Below, piece by piece: positions 8,644-16,217 of a stretch of DNA of 64,000 bases. The stretch covers positions 1 to 64,000 of the forward strand of contig NZ_RHOR01000008.1 in NCBI RefSeq assembly GCF_003946625.1, in the 5' to 3' direction. Numbering within the stretch: the first letter of the stretch is position 1; every line of letters begins with the position of its first letter. The translations under genes were made by a program, and so were the position numbers. This stretch comes from Companilactobacillus kedongensis (GTDB lineage: Bacteria; Bacillota; Bacilli; Lactobacillales; Lactobacillaceae). The notes under the pieces were generated by a model, which ran no database searches, was not told where the DNA came from, and worked only from the letters and a program-made list of their open reading frames with translations.

Positions 8644-10431
8644 TTAGTCGTATAGTGGTCCAAATGCTTTACATGCATTAAAGTCTGCAGCTTCAAGATT
8701 AGCTGTACCAAGTGAAGCCCATGAACGTGGTCTGAAGATCTTGTCTTCGTCAACGTTATGCATATTGACTGGTATACGTAGAACAGATGCTAATGTGATA
8801 AGGTCGGCACCAATGTGACCGTAACTGATTGCACCGTGGTTTGCACCCCAGTTGTTCATTACGTCATATACTGACTTGAATGCGCCTTTACCAGTTAGTT
8901 TTGGAACGAAGAATGTTGAAGGCCAGCCCGGATCAGTACGTTTGTTGACAGCATCAAAGACATTTTCTGGTAAGTCAACAGCATATCCTTCAGCGATTTG
9001 TAATTCTGGTCCAACACCCTTAACAAGGTTGATACGTGACATTGTTACAGGCATACCTTCTGGTCCACCCTTTGTAACATAGTTACTTGAGAAACCACCG
9101 CCACGGAAGTAGCCGATATTTGCAGGGATCCAACGTGTATCTTTAAGGTTTGCTTTAGCTTCGTCTTCTTCTAGATCATAGAATGGTTTGATAGCTGGCT
9201 TGCCATCGATCTTCTCATCACCTGTAGCATCAAGTGTTTGAGCACCTGAGTTTGATAGGTGTAAGAATCCGTTCTTTGCAAGACCTGTTAACTTAGTTCC
9301 AGTAACTCTTTCAACAGCGTCTGCACTCCAGAATGTACGTACATCAGCAAAGATTTGAGGTGTATTTGTTAGTAAGTAGTTGAATAACATTGATGTTCCA
9401 TTCAAACTATCATTTTCAGTAGCAAATACGTGTGGTGCGTGAATTCCATTCCAGTCATATTGTGAATTCATCATTGTTTCCATGTAGTCACCATTAGGGA
9501 AGTGATCAGTCCATTGACGTTGACCTTGGAATCCAGCAGCGATTGCGTAGTGTCCTTCTGACTCTTCTTTGTAACCTAACTCTTCAAGAGTTGTGTTACC
9601 ATCCATCAAGTCTTTAGCAATCATGTACATCTTGACACATTTTTCTAGTTGAGCTTCTTTTTCTTCATCAGTAAATTTATTAGGATCATCTTCGTTATAT
9701 ACATCTGGTCCAACTGGTGTATATTCTTTAGCCCATGCAAGAGCCTTCTTGAATTCTTCTGGATCGTAGATCTTTTCGTCCCAACGACGAACGATTTCTG
9801 ACATATCTACGTATTCATTACGCATACCTAAGTAGTCTTGGAAGAAATCAGCATCTGTGATTGATCCACCAATACCCATGGCAACATTACCAATTGATAG
9901 GTAAGCTTTATTGTGCATAATACCTGTAGCGAAAGCAGCTTTAGCAAAGCGAATAATCTTTTCTGTGACGTCATCAGGGATTGACTTGTCATCTGCATCT
10001 TGTACATCTTTACCATAAATACCGAATGCTGGGATACCCTTTTGAGTATGTGCAGCAAGAACAGCAGCTAGGTAAACAGCACCTGGACGTTCTGTACCAT
10101 TAAAGCCCCAAATAGCATGAGGTAAGTTCTTGGACATGTCCATTGTTTCACTACCGTAGCACCAGCAAGGTGTAACAGTTAAAGTACCACAAACATTTTC
10201 TTTATCAAATTTTGCTTTTGCCATAGCAGCTTCATGTACGCCACCAATTGTTGTATCGGCAATAACAGTTTTAACAGGAGTTCCATCTGGATATTTCAAT
10301 GTGCTTTCAATCAACTTAGCAGCTGATTTGGCCATTTCCATTGTCTGATCTTCAAGTGATTCACGAATACCACGTCTACGGCCATCAATCGTAGGACGGA
10401 TACCCAATTTAGGAAATTCAGTTTTTAACAT
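8644..10431 (-). CDS. fucI: L-fucose isomerase
   Basis: FucI converts L-fucose to L-fuculose with Mn2+ as cofactor in the cytosol. The product from the ATG at 10431 has 595 residues, the normal size for the family, and begins MLKTEFPKLGIRPTIDGRR as FucI proteins do. GGAGG with a 9-base spacer selects this start over an in-frame ATG 36 bp upstream. It is the first gene of the operon. A cre-like box lies about 50 bp upstream and a GTTCA-N5-TGAAC inverted repeat about 125 bp upstream, pointing to catabolite repression and local control. Confidence 0.96.
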   Translation of the reverse strand: MLKTEFPKLGIRPTIDGRRRGIRESLEDQTMEMAKSAAKLIESTLKYPDGTPVKTVIADTTIGGVHEAAMAKAKFDKENVCGTLTVTPCWCYGSETMDMSKNLPHAIWGFNGTERPGAVYLAAVLAAHTQKGIPAFGIYGKDVQDADDKSIPDDVTEKIIRFAKAAFATGIMHNKAYLSIGNVAMGIGGSITDADFFQDYLGMRNEYVDMSEIVRRWDEKIYDPEEFKKALAWAKEYTPVGPDVYNEDDPNKFTDEEKEAQLEKCVKMYMIAKDLMDGNTTLEELGYKEESEGHYAIAAGFQGQRQWTDHFPNGDYMETMMNSQYDWNGIHAPHVFATENDSLNGTSMLFNYLLTNTPQIFADVRTFWSADAVERVTGTKLTGLAKNGFLHLSNSGAQTLDATGDEKIDGKPAIKPFYDLEEDEAKANLKDTRWIPANIGYFRGGGFSSNYVTKGGPEGMPVTMSRINLVKGVGPELQIAEGYAVDLPENVFDAVNKRTDPGWPSTFFVPKLTGKGAFKSVYDVMNNWGANHGAISYGHIGADLITLASVLRIPVNMHNVDEDKIFRPRSWASLGTANLEAADFNACKAFGPLYD

Positions 10432-10480
10432 AATGTAAACCCTCCAATTTTTGTGTTTGTACTTCATCCACGCCTAGAGT

Positions 10481-10495
10481 ATAAAACGCTTACAT
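10481..10495. promoter_or_regulatory. Candidate cre (CcpA) site upstream of fucI
   Basis: Minus-strand ATGTAAGCGTTTTAT matches the WTGNAANCGNWNNCW consensus at all but one position. It lies in the fucI leader or promoter, where CcpA binding would block expression on preferred sugars. Confidence 0.65.
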
Positions 10496-10555
10496 TACCT
10501 CAATCAATGAGTTCCAACACTTTTGAATAAAGTGCATAAATTAGTCAGATAAGCT

Positions 10556-10570
10556 GTTCATTTTTTGAAC
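10556..10570. promoter_or_regulatory. Inverted repeat GTTCA-N5-TGAAC upstream of fucI
   Basis: The half-site TGAAC is the same unit that recurs as direct repeats upstream of the DeoR-type regulator at 11381-11428. It is therefore a candidate operator for that regulator. Confidence 0.55.
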
Positions 10571-10605
10571 AAATTTTAACAGCTTATCCATACTAGTTCA
10601 TTTTT

Positions 10606-11361
10606 CTAATACACGATCTCCACATTTTGGTCCTCGACTGATTGTATGAATTCCTCTGATGGACATTTATCAGTTACGATCACATCAATATCCTCATGGC
10701 CGCACAGTCTATAGTAATCAACGCGGTCTATTTTAGTATGGTCACACAAAAGAATTGTCTTCTCAGCTTGCTTCAACATTTGCGACTTAACGGCTGACTG
10801 CTCATCACTAGCCATGTAGACGCCATTCTTATCAACGCCAGCACAAGAGATGATCGCAATATCAGCATGAAATCCTTCCATAAATTGTCTGGCAGAGTCT
10901 CCTACTATAGAACCGGAGAATGGACGCAACCTGCCACTGGCAATAAAAGTCTTGATCTTTGGATTGCCATTCAGACTCATAGCTAGATGTAAACCATTAG
11001 TGATAACGATCAAATTATTACGTTTACTTAAATAAGGCTCTAAATAAGAAGCAGTTGTACTGGAATCAATTATCAATGCCTGGTTATTACCTATAAAAGT
11101 ATCACAGACACTAGCAATGTATTTCTTGTCAGATAAATTCTCCCCAACACGTACTTGATAACCAAATTCAACATTATTGTCGCTAACTAATTCAACTTGT
11201 CCAAAATTTCTAGTAATTTTATGTTCATCTTCTAGAACAATCAAATCACGTCTTAAAGTAGAACGGCTCTCGTAGGTAAGGTCCTCTAAGATTTTCATAT
11301 CTACAATTTTCTTTTTACTCATTATTTCCATTATTTTATCTAATCGTTCTTTTCGATACAT
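10606..11361 (-). CDS. DeoR-family transcriptional regulator of the fucose genes
   Basis: The 251-residue protein has an N-terminal DeoR helix-turn-helix (about residues 1-57, including ESRSTLRRDLIVLE) and a C-terminal sugar-phosphate-sensing domain (IDSSTTASYLEPYL, ISCAGVDKNGVYMAS, LCDHTKID) typical of DeoR repressors. Effectors of this family are usually pathway sugar phosphates, here probably fuculose-1-phosphate (inference). ATG 11361 has GGAGG 8 bases upstream and was chosen over an earlier in-frame codon. It lies between the fuc operon and the divergent aldolase, so it is placed to control both. Confidence 0.88.
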   Translation of the reverse strand: MYRKERLDKIMEIMSKKKIVDMKILEDLTYESRSTLRRDLIVLEDEHKITRNFGQVELVSDNNVEFGYQVRVGENLSDKKYIASVCDTFIGNNQALIIDSSTTASYLEPYLSKRNNLIVITNGLHLAMSLNGNPKIKTFIASGRLRPFSGSIVGDSARQFMEGFHADIAIISCAGVDKNGVYMASDEQSAVKSQMLKQAEKTILLCDHTKIDRVDYYRLCGHEDIDVIVTDKCPSEEFIQSVEDQNVEIVY

Positions 11362-11380
11362 ATCTAATTCCTCCAATTTT

Positions 11381-11428
11381 TGAACTTTTTTGAACACCTA
11401 TGAACTGTATTACGGTTACCATCTGAAC
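11381..11428. promoter_or_regulatory. Array of TGAAC repeats between the regulator and the aldolase
   Basis: TGAAC occurs at 11381, 11391 and 11401, exactly 10 bp apart, and again at 11424. Repeats spaced by about one helical turn present the same face of DNA and are typical of a cooperative operator. The adjacent DeoR-type regulator is the likely ligand. Confidence 0.6.
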
Positions 11429-11474
11429 TTTATTCAATCTTTTTAACCAATGACTCTATTCTACTCCAGCAGGA

Positions 11475-11480
11475 TATAAT
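11475..11480 (+). promoter_or_regulatory. Candidate -10 box of the aldolase gene
   Basis: A perfect TATAAT lies 80 bp upstream of the aldolase start, just right of the TGAAC array. No good -35 is visible at the right distance, which would suit an activator-dependent or weak promoter. Confidence 0.4.
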
Positions 11481-11559
11481 GAGCACTGACATCAAGTATT
11501 GTATTTTATCCACATAAAATATATAGAAAATAATATTTCATTAGAAGGAGTCTTTTATT

Positions 11560-12333
11560 ATGAAAATGATGTTTCAAACAGAACGTGAAGATCTAGCTTA
11601 CACAGTTCGTAAAATGTTCGATAGAAAAGATACAAATATTGCCGGTGGTAACATGTCAGTTAAAGTCTTTGACCAAAACGACCACCCTTACATCTTAATG
11701 ACACCAACATTTATGTCAGAAACATACTTTGCTGAACTACATGCCGCACAAATTATGGTTATTGACGCCGAAACTTATGAAAAGATCGACGGTGTCGGTG
11801 ATGTAACTAGAGAAGTCAACATGCATGAAGAAGCCTATACTGCACATCCTGGAATCCGTTGTGTCTACCACTCACACGCTCCCAAGGCAATGTTCTGGGC
11901 AACTGCCGGAATGGATATGCCAAACGTTACTGAAGTAACACGTGAATTAGGTGAGATCAAATGTCTACCATACGCACCAGCATGTACACAAGAATTAGCT
12001 GATACTGTACACGAAGCTTTGACAAAGATCGGTGACAAAGCTATGGAAAATGTTTTCCTATTAAATAGTCACGGAATCTTAGTCACAGCTACCGACTTAC
12101 ACGTTGCTACAAGAGTTATGGAAACACTAGAATGGAATGCTGAGATTGCTTATCAACAAACAATCTTTATCAAGTTAGGTATTCTTCCTGATTATCAATC
12201 ATGTGGTAAAAATTACAAAGAACCAATGCCTAAAGGTGCTTTACCTGGAATCGCTATGCCACAGATCAATAAAGTTTCTACAGAGCACCCATTCCCTGAA
12301 CATATTCAAAGACCAGATGAGGATAAGTATTAG
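11560..12333 (+). CDS. fucA: Class II aldolase, probable L-fuculose-1-phosphate aldolase
   Basis: Zinc-dependent class II aldolases split L-fuculose-1-phosphate into dihydroxyacetone phosphate and L-lactaldehyde. The metal-ligand histidines are visible as YHSHAP (H104, H106) and LLNSHG (H171), with E90 in MHEEAY as likely acid/base; NIAGGNMSV is the usual phosphate-site segment. At 257 residues it is longer than E. coli FucA (215) and nearer to RhaD in size, so specificity for fuculose rather than rhamnulose phosphate is inferred from fucI/fucU. It is transcribed away from the regulator. GAAGGAG precedes the ATG. Confidence 0.85.
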   Translation: MKMMFQTEREDLAYTVRKMFDRKDTNIAGGNMSVKVFDQNDHPYILMTPTFMSETYFAELHAAQIMVIDAETYEKIDGVGDVTREVNMHEEAYTAHPGIRCVYHSHAPKAMFWATAGMDMPNVTEVTRELGEIKCLPYAPACTQELADTVHEALTKIGDKAMENVFLLNSHGILVTATDLHVATRVMETLEWNAEIAYQQTIFIKLGILPDYQSCGKNYKEPMPKGALPGIAMPQINKVSTEHPFPEHIQRPDEDKY

Positions 12334-12471
12334 AGAGCGAAACAAGACGGTTAGCTCTCGAGCATTACCTAGGATAAGGGCAATGGTGATTTATACCATT
12401 GCCCTTATTCGTAGTAAGCGGAAAGAGTTGTCTTGTGTAGCTCGTTTCTGCCGTCTCCGATTGAAAGAAAA
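12334..12471. repeat. Pair 1, left member: degenerate structured repeat
   Basis: This follows the aldolase stop directly. Outer arms with ACAAGAC and GTCTTGT pair and enclose a 13-bp hairpin (ATAAGGGCAATGG and its complement). Only one large hairpin is left instead of three, so it is either an eroded copy of the cloverleaf family or an unrelated palindrome. Its position opposite the well-formed copy at 12665 argues for the former. Confidence 0.45.
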
Positions 12472-12589
12472 TTTCCGACTCTATAGAATAAATATATTGA
12501 TGATTCTTTTATAGTCGTTAGATGGAATATTTCACTTAACTTCTATGGAAGGATCTTTTTATTTAGAAATATCATAAATTTTGAATACT

Positions 12590-12639
12590 AAATAGGAGTT
12601 GTATCGCACTTTAGAATTAGTGCGATACAACTCCTATTT
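12590..12639. terminator. Bidirectional terminator between convergent genes
   Basis: A perfect 21-bp stem (from AAATAGGAGTTG to CAACTCCTATTT) with an 8-base loop sits midway between the aldolase and the drug exporter. The flanking T and A runs are weak but present on both sides. Confidence 0.75.
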
Positions 12640-12664
12640 CTTATATTAAATTTTAGAACTCGCT

Positions 12665-12826
12665 TAGTCGGAAGGTCTGAGAATATTCACCTGCTATGAA
12701 AATGTCGTTATGGCTTTAGCCATTACAACATCGGGCGAGTTTGGAGACTTACCAGTCTTTGGTAAGACTTCAAACCTAGGGACCGGTCCGCATAGCAGGT
12801 GAATACTATCAGACCTGCAGACGGAC
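12665..12826 (-). repeat. Pair 1, right member: cloverleaf repeat
   Basis: Outer arms AGGTCTGA..TATTCACCTGCTATG and CATAGCAGGTGAATA..TCAGACCT pair over about 26 bp. Inside are a hairpin with stem ATGGCT/AGCCAT and one with stem CTTACC/GGTAAG, plus a short remnant of the third. Conserved CGGGCGA joins the first two hairpins and GGTCCGC precedes the closing arm. It lies just after the stop of the minus-strand exporter. Confidence 0.8.
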
Positions 12827-12834
12827 AACACACA

Positions 12835-14181
12835 TCAATTTAATTTTCTAGACCAAACGATTCCTAATAACGACAATACTGCAGTTCCAATCATTGTTGC
12901 CTGAAAACCACTTATAAAATTTGTCCTATAAAACTGATAAAAAATGATCACGGCAATAGTTGTTCCCAATGCGCCGCCTAATAAACGAAAAACATTATAA
13001 ATTCCAGAAGCCTTTCCAATCATCAACTTTGGAACAGATCCGATAACGGATTTTTGTAAAGCTGGTCCTGCCATTGATAAACCGACGCCCGCCAGCATTA
13101 GCGGTAAAACTATCCAAGAATAATTCTTGTGAACAAACAGTGTAATTAGAAAATAGCCAATTCCCTGAAACAACAAGCCCAATGTGGCTATCCAACGTTC
13201 TCCAAATTTATCGACCGCATGACCTGCAAAAGGCGCAACAATTACCAGCGTACCTGTCCATGGAAGAAGTTCTAAACCTGCGGTTAATGCTGTTCCTTGT
13301 TGATTTATCTGTAAATATTGTGGCAAAAAGAAAACAACTCCATACATGGAACCATATAGACAAGCGGTTGCTAGATTACCGCCAGTAAAGCTTTTTTCTC
13401 GAAAAAGATCCAGGGAGATCATCGGTGATTTCTCATAAGATTGACGATATACAAAACAGATACCACAACCTAAACTAATTACTCCAATTAATAATACCAA
13501 AATTAATTGTCCCATTTTTAAGTTGCTTGTCGTTGCAGAGAGTGTCCAAATAATTCCTGCTGACGCGACAATAATTAGCAAATTATCAACTAAATGTATC
13601 GGATCACTTTGTCCGTGACTCTCTGGTAAGTAATGTTTAGATAACAGAATAGACAAAATGCCAATTGGCACGTTGATCCAAAATATCCATTGCCAAGTAA
13701 GCTTTGCAACAATGAATCCACCTAGTGAAGGCCCCACAATTAATGCTAAACCACCAATACCGCTCCAGATACCCAGTGCTCGCCCACGTTGATCGGTCGG
13801 TAATGCATTAGTAAGAATCGCCATCGACATCGGCGTCATAACTGAAGCACCTAAACCTTCAATAATCCGAGCTAAAATTAGCCAGTCAATACCATTTGAT
13901 AAAGCACAAAGTACTGATCCTATGGTAAAAATCAAAATACCCAAATTGTATATTCTCAGGCGTCCAAAGCGCTCGCCCAAAGAAACACCTACCAATAAAA
14001 CTGCAGCGATTGTAATATTGTAAGCATTTAATGCCCACTGCAATGTACTCACTGAAATTTGAAATTCATTTCTAATTGCTGTAGAAGCTGTGGTCACGAT
14101 CATCGCATCCATCATGGCCATGAAAAATCCTAATGAAGTCAGTAAAAGTACCCATCTGGAACTAATTTCTTTGCCTGCCAT
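12835..14181 (-). CDS. MFS drug:H+ antiporter, DHA2 (EmrB/QacA) family
   Basis: A 448-residue integral membrane protein with about 14 hydrophobic segments, the DHA2 arrangement. The N-terminal MAMMDAMIVTTASTAI segment and RIIEGLGASVMTPMSMA (motif C region) are characteristic. It probably exports a lipophilic or cationic drug; the substrate is unknown. ATG 14181 is preceded by GGAGACGG and was chosen over an upstream in-frame codon that lies inside the operator. A 28-bp palindrome covers the promoter exit, and the ArsR regulator gene stands upstream. Confidence 0.88.
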   Translation of the reverse strand: MAGKEISSRWVLLLTSLGFFMAMMDAMIVTTASTAIRNEFQISVSTLQWALNAYNITIAAVLLVGVSLGERFGRLRIYNLGILIFTIGSVLCALSNGIDWLILARIIEGLGASVMTPMSMAILTNALPTDQRGRALGIWSGIGGLALIVGPSLGGFIVAKLTWQWIFWINVPIGILSILLSKHYLPESHGQSDPIHLVDNLLIIVASAGIIWTLSATTSNLKMGQLILVLLIGVISLGCGICFVYRQSYEKSPMISLDLFREKSFTGGNLATACLYGSMYGVVFFLPQYLQINQQGTALTAGLELLPWTGTLVIVAPFAGHAVDKFGERWIATLGLLFQGIGYFLITLFVHKNYSWIVLPLMLAGVGLSMAGPALQKSVIGSVPKLMIGKASGIYNVFRLLGGALGTTIAVIIFYQFYRTNFISGFQATMIGTAVLSLLGIVWSRKLN

Positions 14182-14202
14182 TTTCCGTCTCCTAGTATTA
14201 AT

Positions 14203-14230
14203 AAATAGTTCAAATATTTTTGAACTATTT
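14203..14230. promoter_or_regulatory. 28-bp perfect palindromic operator of the drug exporter
   Basis: AAATAGTTCAAA (14203-14214) and TTTGAACTATTT (14219-14230) flank TATT. TTCAAA/TTTGAA arms are typical of ArsR-family sites. It lies immediately downstream of the exporter -10, so binding of the adjacent ArsR protein would block transcription. Confidence 0.75.
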
Positions 14231-14231
14231 A

Positions 14232-14260
14232 AAGATAGCATTGACTAAATTCCCTGACAA
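14232..14260 (-). promoter_or_regulatory. Promoter of the drug exporter
   Basis: On the minus strand TTGTCA (14255-14260) and TATCTT (14232-14237) are separated by 17 bp. The palindromic operator begins one base beyond the -10. Confidence 0.6.
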
Positions 14261-14269
14261 GTGACAAAT

Positions 14270-14300
14270 AAAAAAAGAGAGGATCATAATGATCTTCTCT
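14270..14300 (-). terminator. Terminator of the ArsR regulator gene
   Basis: GAGAGGATCA and TGATCTTCTC pair around a small loop, and the minus strand runs into T after the stem. It separates the regulator transcript from the exporter promoter. Confidence 0.75.
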
Positions 14301-14316
14301 TCATTGGTCTAATTGC

Positions 14317-14604
14317 TTATAAGTTTTGCCAGAAATGGGTCAAATAGTAATCAAAAGTTGGCCGGTCTAATTTTACATATTTTTCTCGTGCAATTTTATG
14401 CACAGTGATCAATCCGGCCTCTTGCAGAATTTTAAAATGATATGAACCAGAAGTCTTACTAATATCCATAGCTTGACCAATTTCACCACAAGACTCTTCA
14501 TGATTCAGCTGATTCAGATACTTGATGATTTCTAAACGAATAGGATCGGCCAAGGCCTTAAATATCTTAATACTATCTTCAGATGTATAATTTTGTTTTG
14601 TCAT
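14317..14604 (-). CDS. ArsR-family transcriptional regulator
   Basis: This 95-residue protein is a single winged helix-turn-helix: FKALADPIRLEIIKYL, then a recognition helix around MDISKTSGSYHFKILQEAGLI and a wing ending KYVKLD. Cys residues of the classic metal site (ELCVCDL) are not present; the only Cys is in EESCGEIG. It may therefore sense a drug or redox change rather than a metal. It probably represses the downstream exporter through the 28-bp palindrome. Confidence 0.85.
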   Translation of the reverse strand: MTKQNYTSEDSIKIFKALADPIRLEIIKYLNQLNHEESCGEIGQAMDISKTSGSYHFKILQEAGLITVHKIAREKYVKLDRPTFDYYLTHFWQNL

Positions 14605-15022
14605 ATTGTTTACCCTATGAAAAATTAATTTTTAAGCAAGTATTTGTGAACGTATCAAGAATATAATTCATTTCTCCAAAAAGTACAAACTAATCTGTAA
14701 ACACTAGCAACATGAGATATGGAGTTATTTAAGTTTTTAGGAGAAAATATATATTATATTATCCCATATACCTCACATTTATAACGTTCTAAAACCTTAT
14801 AAATAGGCATTTATCAAAAAATCCCATTTTTTGAAAGAAACTCTTTCAAAAGTTGGGATATATAAAATGACTTATGGTTGTATAGTAATAACTGTAATAG
14901 ATGTTAACCCTCGAAATAAAAAAAGTAACATACACACACATTTAACAAGTAATATAAAAAGCCCACTGACCACACATCAGCAGGCTTCCCACACACACAA
15001 CACACACATATATTTAAGTATA
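14605..15022. other. Intergenic region with palindromes and CA-rich runs
   Basis: No ORF with a ribosome binding site was found. It holds a hairpin of TTTTGAAAGA and TCTTTCAAAA with a 3-base loop (14829-14851), extended by ATCCCA (14821-14826) and TGGGAT (14854-14859). Runs of CACACA at about 14930-14946 and 14990-15009 read as UG-rich RNA in the 3' UTR of the SLAP gene. The ArsR promoter lies at the left end. Confidence 0.5.
14959..14987 (-). terminator. Terminator of the SLAP protein gene, loop UGUGUGG
   Basis: AAGCC/GGCTT and CTGA/TCAG pair with a small internal mismatch, and the minus-strand loop is TGTGTGG; TTTTTATATT follows. The same seven-base loop occurs in a leader hairpin of the same gene. 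Confidence 0.8.
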
Positions 15023-15532
15023 TTACGAAATTGAAGATGTAACTTTTTGTTCAATGACATCGTACATTGAAACGTAAGCATCTGTAGAAATACGTACATA
15101 AGGTATTCCAGATTGGCTAGTTATAACAGAATCTGAGTACCATGAACTTCCAGGAGTAACAGATAAATCATCTCTCTCTTCGAAGTTATGATTATAAATA
15201 GGAACTGAATGATCTGAGGCTACTTTGATAACCTCGGGTCTTTTTTTGTATAAATAACTATCATCTGAACTTAAATATGCCCCTGTTGAAACTTCATAGT
15301 AATCTTTACCATTGATGTTAGTTACATTACCGACAGCCCATGTACTCTTAGCTGGTAAAGCAACGTCAATGTTGTCACCTGAATCATCATATAGTGTTGC
15401 CTGGTTTGATGAAACTTCTGCGGTGTAATTTTTGGCAGTGACTGAACCCGCCTGCGCTGTTGTTGCTGTTGCAAATGCTGATCCGATTCCCAAAACGGAA
15501 GCAGCTATGAATAACATAGATGTTTTTTTCAT
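15023..15532 (-). CDS. Small secreted SLAP-domain surface protein
   Basis: The 169-residue product from ATG 15532 starts MKKTSMLFIAASVLGIGSAFATATTAQA, a clear signal peptide cleaved near residue 28. The mature part has two SLAP-like repeats: TLYDDSGDNIDV..YYEVSTGAYLSS and VPIYNHNFEERDDL..IPYVRISTDAYVS. Such domains bind secondary cell-wall polymers non-covalently (family knowledge). GAGGG is 9 bases upstream of the start; an upstream in-frame extension contains no signal sequence and lies in the leader. The leader and 3' UTR carry hairpins sharing a UGUGUGG segment. Confidence 0.82.
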   Translation of the reverse strand: MKKTSMLFIAASVLGIGSAFATATTAQAGSVTAKNYTAEVSSNQATLYDDSGDNIDVALPAKSTWAVGNVTNINGKDYYEVSTGAYLSSDDSYLYKKRPEVIKVASDHSVPIYNHNFEERDDLSVTPGSSWYSDSVITSQSGIPYVRISTDAYVSMYDVIEQKVTSSIS

Positions 15533-15577
15533 GTTTAATACCCTCGACTTTATATTTAAATTACGAATAACATACAC

Positions 15578-15637
15578 AGAATAACCACACATTATTCTGC
15601 ACACACACAAGAGATCGACCACACATGTAAATCTCTT
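15578..15637 (-). promoter_or_regulatory. Leader hairpins of the SLAP gene with UGUGUGG loop segments
   Basis: On the minus strand AGAATAA-TGTGTGG-TTATTCT (15578-15598) is a perfect 7-bp stem with a 7-base loop. A second hairpin with arms AAGAGAT/ATCTCTT (15609-15637) holds the same TGTGTGG within its larger loop (15619-15625). Both lie in the 5' leader upstream of the ribosome binding site. Confidence 0.65.
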
Positions 15638-15686
15638 TTCACCACTTATATTACACACCCTAGAAGTAAAACACAATAAAAAATTC

Positions 15687-15717
15687 CATTTTTCGTAAGT
15701 CTGTCTTACGAAAAATG
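15687..15717. repeat. 13-bp perfect inverted repeat
   Basis: CATTTTTCGTAAG and CTTACGAAAAATG flank a 5-base loop. It lies between the rpsN terminator and the SLAP leader. It could be an operator or a weak terminator; no regulator is adjacent. Confidence 0.6.
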
Positions 15718-15798
15718 AAATAAAACGCGTGCATTATTGTGTTATGGGCATTCTGAAGTATTCTCAAAAAGTATTAAATTTTTTATATAAAACTAAAA

Positions 15799-15839
15799 AA
15801 AAGAGCAATTCAGCCAAAATATGGCTAAATTGCTCTTTT
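15799..15839 (-). terminator. Terminator of rpsN
   Basis: AAAAGAGCAATT-c-AGCC and GGCT-a-AATTGCTCTTTT form a long stem directly after the rpsN stop, with T on both sides. Confidence 0.85.
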
Positions 15840-15842
15840 CTA

Positions 15843-16112
15843 TTACCAACTTGCTTTTTTTACACCTGGAATTTGACCAGCATGTGCTAATGAACGGAAG
15901 TTCAAACGAGACATTTTGAACTTGCTCATATACCCTCTTGGTCTGCCATCGATCAAATCGCGAGAACGCAATCTTGTCGGTGAAGCATCCCTAGGAAGCT
16001 TACTTAACTCTTCATAATTTCCAGAAGCCTTTAGTTCTTGACGTAAATCGGCATACTTAGCGACTGTTTCTTGTAGTCGCTTTTCACGTTCGATTTTTGC
16101 TTTTCTTGCCAT
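15843..16112 (-). CDS. rpsN: 30S ribosomal protein S14, zinc-free form
   Basis: The 89-residue protein starts [14 protein letters not shown] and ends with [22 protein letters not shown], the conserved S14 C-terminus. The CxxC..CxxC pairs of the short zinc-binding form are absent. Firmicutes often carry such a stand-alone copy outside the S10/spc cluster and use it when zinc is scarce (family knowledge). I could not find a clear Zur box upstream. Confidence 0.95.
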   Translation of the reverse strand: MARKAKIEREKRLQETVAKYADLRQELKASGNYEELSKLPRDASPTRLRSRDLIDGRPRGYMSKFKMSRLNFRSLAHAGQIPGVKKASW

Positions 16113-16217
16113 ATCTATTTACCTATTCCTCTATATTTTGTGAGGAAGTCTCGCTAGTTAATTATCGAATCATGTATGACAATATCAAAGCTGTAATAAT
16201 ATAGCAAATAATTTATC

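Noticed and set aside
12203-12514. 103-codon ORF overlapping the aldolase end
   Set aside because: It is a shadow frame of the aldolase continuing into the degenerate repeat; no ribosome binding site.
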